From positions 1 to 53,684 of the forward strand of contig CACZVR010000008.1 in the NCBI GenBank assembly GCA_902784675.1: DNA of 53,684 bases. Direction: 5' to 3'. The DNA comes from an uncultured Bacteroidales bacterium (GTDB taxonomy: Bacteria; Bacteroidota; Bacteroidia; Bacteroidales; Muribaculaceae). The position numbers and the translations under genes are program-made. Positions 50,146 through 53,684 of the stretch are shown piece after piece (the first letter of the stretch is position 1; every line of letters starts with the position of its first letter). The notes beneath the pieces were generated by a model. The model ran no database searches and was not told where the DNA came from. It worked only from the letters and a program-made list of their open reading frames with translations.

Positions 50146-51108
50146 TCAATCCTTGAGTTTTTCAAGCTGGTTTACAACCTTATCATCATTGAACTCGCGC
50201 ACGATGTAGTCGGGGCGGTTCTTGGTCTCATTATAGATGCGGCCGATGTACTCGCCGATGATACCCAGCGACAGCAACTGGATGCCGCCCAGGAACAAAA
50301 TCAAGATCACCAGCGTGGGGTAACCTTGAACCGGGTCGCCCCAGATGAGCGCCTTGATGAAAACATAGATCATGTACAGGAAGGCCAGCAACGAGACAAC
50401 GAAGCCCACCACCGTCGAGATGCGCAACGGCGCACTGGTGAACGAGGTGATGCCGTCGATGGCAAACGAGAACAGCTGGCGGTAATTCCATGACGACTCG
50501 CCGGCAACGCGGTCGCCCTGCTCAAACTCCACATCCTTTTTCTTGAAGCCTATCCAACTGTACATCCCCTTGGTGTAACGCTCGCTCTCACGCATCTTGC
50601 GCAACGCGTTGATGCAGCAACGGTCCAGCAGACGGAAGTCGCCCACATTCTGCAGCACCTCAAACCGCGACGAGCTTTGCAAAATCTTGTAAAACCGCAG
50701 CGAGAGCCGTTTGCGCAGCCAGCTCTCCTTGCCGCGGGTCTTGCGCTTGGCATACACGTCATCATAGCCCTGCTCCCACCAGCGTATCAGTTCGGGGATG
50801 AGCGTGGGCGGGTGCTGCAAGTCGGCGTCAATGATGACCATGCAGTCGCCGGTGACATAGTCAAAGCCCGCGAGCATCGCCACTTCTTTGCCGAAGTTGC
50901 GCGACAAGTCGATGTAATTCACACGCTGGTCCGTGGCACGCAGGCGCTTCAGCTCCTGCAAGGTGCCGTCCTTGCTGCCGTCGTTGACGAACATCAGTTC
51001 CCATTCATAGTCGGGATGACCGTCCATGAGCTTCACCAGCTCGGGATAGAGCAGCGGCAAGGATTTCTCCTCGTTGTGGCACGGGATGAGAATGGAAATC
51101 TTCTTCAT
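50146..51108 (-). CDS. gtrB: GtrB-type polyprenyl-phosphate glycosyltransferase
   Basis: A 320-residue family 2 glycosyltransferase of the GtrB/DPM1 group, which moves a sugar from a nucleotide donor to undecaprenyl phosphate on the inner membrane. Motifs: ISILIPCHNEEKSLP, FVNDGSKDGT, DADLQHPP (DxD-like metal site) and QGDRVAGESSWNYRQLFSFA. Two C-terminal membrane helices follow (about 232-255 and 268-290). The donor is often UDP-glucose, but this cannot be read off here. A near-perfect promoter stands 31 bases upstream. Length is normal. Confidence 0.94.
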   Translation of the reverse strand: MKKISILIPCHNEEKSLPLLYPELVKLMDGHPDYEWELMFVNDGSKDGTLQELKRLRATDQRVNYIDLSRNFGKEVAMLAGFDYVTGDCMVIIDADLQHPPTLIPELIRWWEQGYDDVYAKRKTRGKESWLRKRLSLRFYKILQSSSRFEVLQNVGDFRLLDRCCINALRKMRESERYTKGMYSWIGFKKKDVEFEQGDRVAGESSWNYRQLFSFAIDGITSFTSAPLRISTVVGFVVSLLAFLYMIYVFIKALIWGDPVQGYPTLVILILFLGGIQLLSLGIIGEYIGRIYNETKNRPDYIVREFNDDKVVNQLEKLKD

Positions 51109-51138
51109 CTTGAGTATCGTATTCTCGTTATTTAGTCA

Positions 51139-51170
51139 CAAAAGTAGTGGTTCTTCTTCAATTCTGCAAA
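51139..51170 (-). promoter_or_regulatory. Promoter of gtrB and its membrane partner
   Basis: TTTG (51167-51170), 20 bases, then TACTTTTG (51139-51146) on the minus strand: full matches at standard spacing. Confidence 0.78.
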
Positions 51171-51175
51171 TATCG

Positions 51176-52393
51176 TCATTGGAAAGTCAAGGACGACAGG
51201 CGCTCACCGTGCAAGTAGGCAGCGGCCTGGGCAATCTGCTCGGGCGTGACAGCCTGGATGCTGGCAATGGTCTCGTCGATGGTCGCCACCTTGCCGTGAT
51301 AGAGCAGTCCCCGTCCGGCACGCATCGCCATGAACTCGGTGCTGTCGGCCGCCACGACCAGTTGCCCGCAATACTGCTTCTTGTAGGCGTCAAGGCGGCG
51401 TTCAGGCAGCATGTCTTGGCTCAAACGGCTGGTAATGCGCTCTATCACATGCAGGCTCGAGCGCACATCGTCGGGGTCACAGCCCAAGTAAATCTCCAGC
51501 CAACCGCAGTCGCTCAGCATGGTGAGCGTCGATTCCACCGTGTAGACATAGCCGCGGCGCTCGCGCAGTTCCACATTCAGCAGCGAGTTCATCCCCGGGC
51601 CACCCAGGATGTTGTTCAGCAGCATCAAGGCATGACGCAGCGGATGGTTCATGTCAACCACTCGGGCACCAATCACCGTGTGGGCCTGATGGGTGCCTAT
51701 CTTGACCGTCTGCCTGAAGGGTGCACGATCACAAGGCACACTGCGGTGCCGCGGCGCCACAGCATGGCTCATGCCGCCCAAGTGCTTCTCGGCAAGGCGG
51801 AAGACCCGCTCGGGGCGCTCGGGACCGACGCTGAAGAACACCATGTTGCTGGGCACATACAGCGTCTTGAGGTAACGCATGCAATCCTCGCGTGTGAGGT
51901 TCTCCAGGTCCTCTTTGCGGCCCAGGATGTTATGCCCCAGTTCACTGCCGGCAAACAGCAGATCCTCGAAATCGTCATACACGGCATCGCTGGGCGTGTC
52001 GCGATAGCTGGCGGCCTCCTCGAGCACCACGTCGCGCTCACGGTCCAGCTCCTCCTGCGGGAACTGCGACCACTGCACCAGGTCGGCCAGCAGATCCACG
52101 GCACGTTCCAGATGCTCGCCCGGGAACACCGAGTACAGCATCGTGCCCTCTTTGGTAGTGTAGGCGTTGAGTTCGCCCCCCACCCGTTCCATGCGGTTCA
52201 GGATGTGCCAGGCGCGGCGATGGCTCGTCCCCTTGAAGATGGTGTGCTCGACAAAATGAGCCAACCCATAGTGTCCCTCGCGCTCATCACGGCTGCCGGC
52301 ATTCACGGCCAGGCCACACCACGCCACCTGCGACGTGGTGGGCACATGCACCAGGCGCAAGCCGTTCTCAAGCGTATGATAATATATTTTCAT
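51176..52393 (-). CDS. M16 family zinc peptidase
   Basis: A 405-residue M16 (pitrilysin/insulinase-like) metallopeptidase. The inverted zinc motif HFVEH gives His46, Glu49 and His50, with the distal Glu in DVVLEEAASY (about 125). EREGHYGLAHFVEHTIFKG and GGELNAYTTKEGT are typical of the mitochondrial-processing-peptidase-like subfamily. The C-terminal inactive domain is present (HTVIGARVVDMNHPLRHALM, GGPGMNSLLNVELRERRGYVY). No signal peptide is seen, so it probably acts in the cytoplasm. An earlier in-frame ATG gives a poor Arg/Thr-rich extension and is rejected. Confidence 0.93.
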   Translation of the reverse strand: MKIYYHTLENGLRLVHVPTTSQVAWCGLAVNAGSRDEREGHYGLAHFVEHTIFKGTSHRRAWHILNRMERVGGELNAYTTKEGTMLYSVFPGEHLERAVDLLADLVQWSQFPQEELDRERDVVLEEAASYRDTPSDAVYDDFEDLLFAGSELGHNILGRKEDLENLTREDCMRYLKTLYVPSNMVFFSVGPERPERVFRLAEKHLGGMSHAVAPRHRSVPCDRAPFRQTVKIGTHQAHTVIGARVVDMNHPLRHALMLLNNILGGPGMNSLLNVELRERRGYVYTVESTLTMLSDCGWLEIYLGCDPDDVRSSLHVIERITSRLSQDMLPERRLDAYKKQYCGQLVVAADSTEFMAMRAGRGLLYHGKVATIDETIASIQAVTPEQIAQAAAYLHGERLSSLTFQ

Positions 52394-52491
52394 TCTGTTC
52401 GTTCTATTCGTTTCGTCCGCTCTTGATGTTGAAAACAAGAAAGACAATTTTCATTAATTCAATAACCTGCTGCGCCAGCCTTCAAAGAAAG

Positions 52492-52534
52492 AACGCGGAT
52501 GCCAAAAATCCGTGTAATCCGCGTAATCCGCGTT
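52492..52534. repeat. ATCCGCG-type palindromic repeat, left copy
   Basis: AACGCGGAT (52492-52500) and ATCCGCGTT (52526-52534) pair perfectly. Between them two further ATCCGtG/ATCCGCG units are spaced 10 bases apart (AATCCGTGTA, ATCCGCGTA). The same units occur at 53496-53562. Confidence 0.8.
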
Positions 52535-52571
52535 TCAATAAAACCATGAAGAACCACGATTGCGGATGCCC

Positions 52572-52627
52572 CTAATGCCTAAAACCTAACAGCTAATAGC
52601 TAAAGCCTAACAGCTAAAACCTAACTA
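52572..52627 (-). repeat. 7-nt TAG array, 8 units, behind the LexA-like gene
   Basis: TAG on the minus strand (CTA on plus) begins at 52572, 52579, 52586, 52593, 52600, 52607, 52614 and 52621, plus one extra CTA at 52625. The array begins 2 bases after the LexA-like stop. Flanks mix TTAGGTT, TTAGCTG and TTAGCTA; TAG and spacing hold. Confidence 0.94.
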
Positions 52628-52628
52628 A

Positions 52629-53315
52629 TCAAAGTCTCGTGTTCAAATGCAGCACATGCTGCACCAGCAGCATCTCGTGAATGTCGCTGCGGCGCACGTC
52701 CATGTCGTCATAGTTCGGGTTCTCGCTGCGCAGCACCACCATGTTCGGGTCGGTGTGGCGGCGCACATATTTCACCAGCCTGAAGTCATCCAGCTGCACG
52801 ACATAGATCTGTCCCCAATAGATCTGGCTGGGGTTGCTCATCTCGCGCACCGCAATAAAGTCGCCGTCCTGGATGACGGGAGCCATCGAGTCGCCACTCA
52901 CACGCACAATGCGGCAGTTAGGGCTCATGTTGGGCAGATTCACCCAGCCAATGATATTCTCGTTCGAGAAGAGTTCGTTACGGCCTGACGCTGCGCCTGC
53001 CGTAGCATCCACGTCATACACCGGCGTCCCTCCTTCAACGGCGCCACCAGCAGGCACCATGCCACTGTCAATCCGCACGGGCGTCTTGGCGAAGGGCAAG
53101 TCCGTCCCCTCCAGCAGCCACTCCTTCGAAACACCCAGGTTCACCACGATGCGGTTCAGGAAAGACTCGCTCAGCGGCAGATGGGCATTCAGGTATTTCG
53201 ACAGGTTGGAAGTGTCAACCCCGATGCGCTCGGCAAATTGCACTTGCCGCAGACCCATCTCCTTCATTAAATACTTGATGCGTGCGATGATTTCTGCATT
53301 TTTCGTTGGTTCCAT
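52629..53315 (-). CDS. LexA/S24-type repressor with HTH domain
   Basis: A 228-residue regulator with an XRE-type helix-turn-helix (about residues 8-68, FAERIGVDTSNLSKYLN) and a C-terminal S24 peptidase fold. Catalytic residues are Ser143 (VSGDSMAP) and Lys182 (RLVKYVRR). Ala-Gly pairs at 89-90 and 106-107 in the linker are possible self-cleavage sites. Such proteins resemble phage CI and LexA and are cut when RecA is activated by DNA damage. An ATG 26 codons earlier lies inside the promoter and is rejected. A palindrome overlaps its own promoter, so autoregulation is likely. No phage genes are near. Confidence 0.9.
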   Translation of the reverse strand: MEPTKNAEIIARIKYLMKEMGLRQVQFAERIGVDTSNLSKYLNAHLPLSESFLNRIVVNLGVSKEWLLEGTDLPFAKTPVRIDSGMVPAGGAVEGGTPVYDVDATAGAASGRNELFSNENIIGWVNLPNMSPNCRIVRVSGDSMAPVIQDGDFIAVREMSNPSQIYWGQIYVVQLDDFRLVKYVRRHTDPNMVVLRSENPNYDDMDVRRSDIHEMLLVQHVLHLNTRL

Positions 53316-53350
53316 TACAATAACAGGTTGATTAATGTGGTTTGATGCTG

Positions 53351-53382
53351 CAAAATTACCACAAAAAATTGCATTATGCAAA
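53351..53382 (-). promoter_or_regulatory. Promoter of the LexA-like gene
   Basis: TTTG (53379-53382), 20 bases, then TAATTTTG (53351-53358) on the minus strand: both boxes match fully. The leader is about 30 bases. Confidence 0.78.
53369..53381. promoter_or_regulatory. Palindromic operator in the LexA-like promoter
   Basis: TTGCAT-T-ATGCAA, a perfect 13-base inverted repeat overlapping the upstream promoter box. This is the position expected for an autoregulatory operator of the repressor. Confidence 0.62.
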
Positions 53383-53495
53383 CCTTTTCCCATTTAATTG
53401 ATCATTCCATTAGTTCGTCGTGTATCGCCCCACCCCAAAGTCGCCAAACAAAAAAGAAAACAACAAATACCATAGCATCCACACTCGTTTTTTCA

Positions 53496-53562
53496 AAACG
53501 CGAATTACACGAATTACGCGAATATTTTTAAAAATCAGCGATAATCCGTGTAATCCGCGTTT
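53496..53562. repeat. ATCCGCG/ATTACACG long inverted repeat, right copy
   Basis: Two 21-base arms (53496-53516 and 53542-53562) pair at 19 of 21 positions in the plus-strand RNA. In the minus-strand RNA the two exceptions become G-U pairs, so all 21 pair. A perfect 12-base palindrome ATTTTTAAAAAT (53524-53535) sits in the loop. It is the inverted version of the repeat at 52492-52534 and lies between the IS end and the LexA-like promoter. Confidence 0.85.
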
Positions 53563-53585
53563 ATTTAATAGCAACATCCGCACCC

Positions 53586-53627
53586 TGAAGTGACCCCAAA
53601 AAGTTGGACGGGTTAAATATTATTGAT
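53586..53627. mobile_element. IS3-type terminal inverted repeat and end region
   Basis: TGAAGTGACCCCAAAAAGTT is a typical end of IS3-group elements, followed by GGACGGG and a short non-coding stretch up to the transposase stop. It marks the inner border of an IS that continues beyond the window. The 53383-53585 spacer holds only the repeat described above. Confidence 0.75.
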
Positions 53628-53684
53628 TTAAGAGTAAAGAGTTCGGTATTGCACCGGGCTCTTTCCTTTTAACCGTGATTTGAT
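53628..53684 (-). CDS. IS3-family transposase OrfB, last 18 codons
   Basis: The minus strand reads IKSRLKGKSPVQYRTLYS and stops, the usual C-terminus of IS3-family OrfB (DDE integrase-type) transposases, where LKG-SPVQYRT is highly conserved. The rest of the gene lies beyond the window. The terminal repeat right behind the stop fits. Whether the element is complete cannot be judged. Confidence 0.85.
   Translation of the reverse strand: MKSRLKGKSPVQYRTLYS

Noticed and set aside
51074-52426. A 450-codon open frame on the plus strand over the M16 peptidase gene
   Set aside because: It is antisense to a clear M16 gene, has no family motif, and is rich in His, Gln and Ala, as expected for a shadow frame in this base composition.
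52629-53315. CI-like repressor as part of a prophage
   Set aside because: No integrase, structural or lysis gene adjoins it; the only mobile DNA nearby is an IS3-type end.

Overview
The window looks like a chromosome segment of a gut Bacteroidales bacterium, most likely Muribaculaceae or a Prevotella-like relative. The reasons are: promoters of the Bacteroidetes type (TTTG, about 20 bases, then TAnnTTTG); the aerotolerance (bat) operon; GH125 and RhuM-Fic proteins; and secreted proteins ending in paired dockerin-like calcium loops. Coding density is high, base composition is balanced, and intergenic DNA is clearly AT-rich. There is no prophage, plasmid backbone or CRISPR array. The only transposon piece is an IS3-type end at the right edge.

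Layout. 1-3.2 kb: a partial tRNA-dihydrouridine synthase coupled to a sialidase, a decayed RhuM-Fic gene, and tRNA-Met. 3.3-5.9 kb: a beta-helix DUF4954 protein and a small secreted coiled-coil protein. 6.1-10.6 kb: a two-gene unit encoding a giant leucine-rich-repeat/dockerin protein and a GH125 alpha-mannosidase. 10.9-14.3 kb: a coiled-coil protein, a GH13 lipoprotein and a shortened PIG-L deacetylase. 14.4-23.2 kb: a CPBP protease, a zinc-ribbon protein, a YdiJ-like FAD/Fe-S dehydrogenase, a CotH-dockerin protein, a RAYT-like Y1 transposase and a membrane protein. 23.5-32.7 kb: a complete moxR-DUF58-batA-E operon ending in a PAP2 phosphatase. 33.0-44.3 kb: a second CotH-dockerin protein, then XerD, two tandem serine hydrolases, a WYL regulator, a sodium/solute symporter and NamZ (DUF1343), which probably form one transcription unit devoted to peptidoglycan-fragment use, with a C69 dipeptidase next door. 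44.4-51.1 kb: three large multi-pass membrane proteins of the DUF6056 type around frr, and a GtrB-type glycosyltransferase; these look like an envelope glycosylation module. 51.2-53.7 kb: an M16 peptidase, a LexA/S24-type repressor with a palindrome in its own promoter, and the IS end.

The strongest unexplained signal is a family of intergenic arrays in which the triplet TAG recurs at exactly 7-nt spacing. There are nine clear arrays plus weaker ones, mostly placed directly behind stop codons and mostly oriented with transcription. Because 7 is 1 modulo 3, any three consecutive units put a stop codon in all three frames; TTAG units also read TAA on the other strand. In two genes the annotated stop codon is itself one unit of the array. 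A second repeat family built from ATCCGCG/ATTACACG units forms hairpins on both sides of the LexA-like gene.
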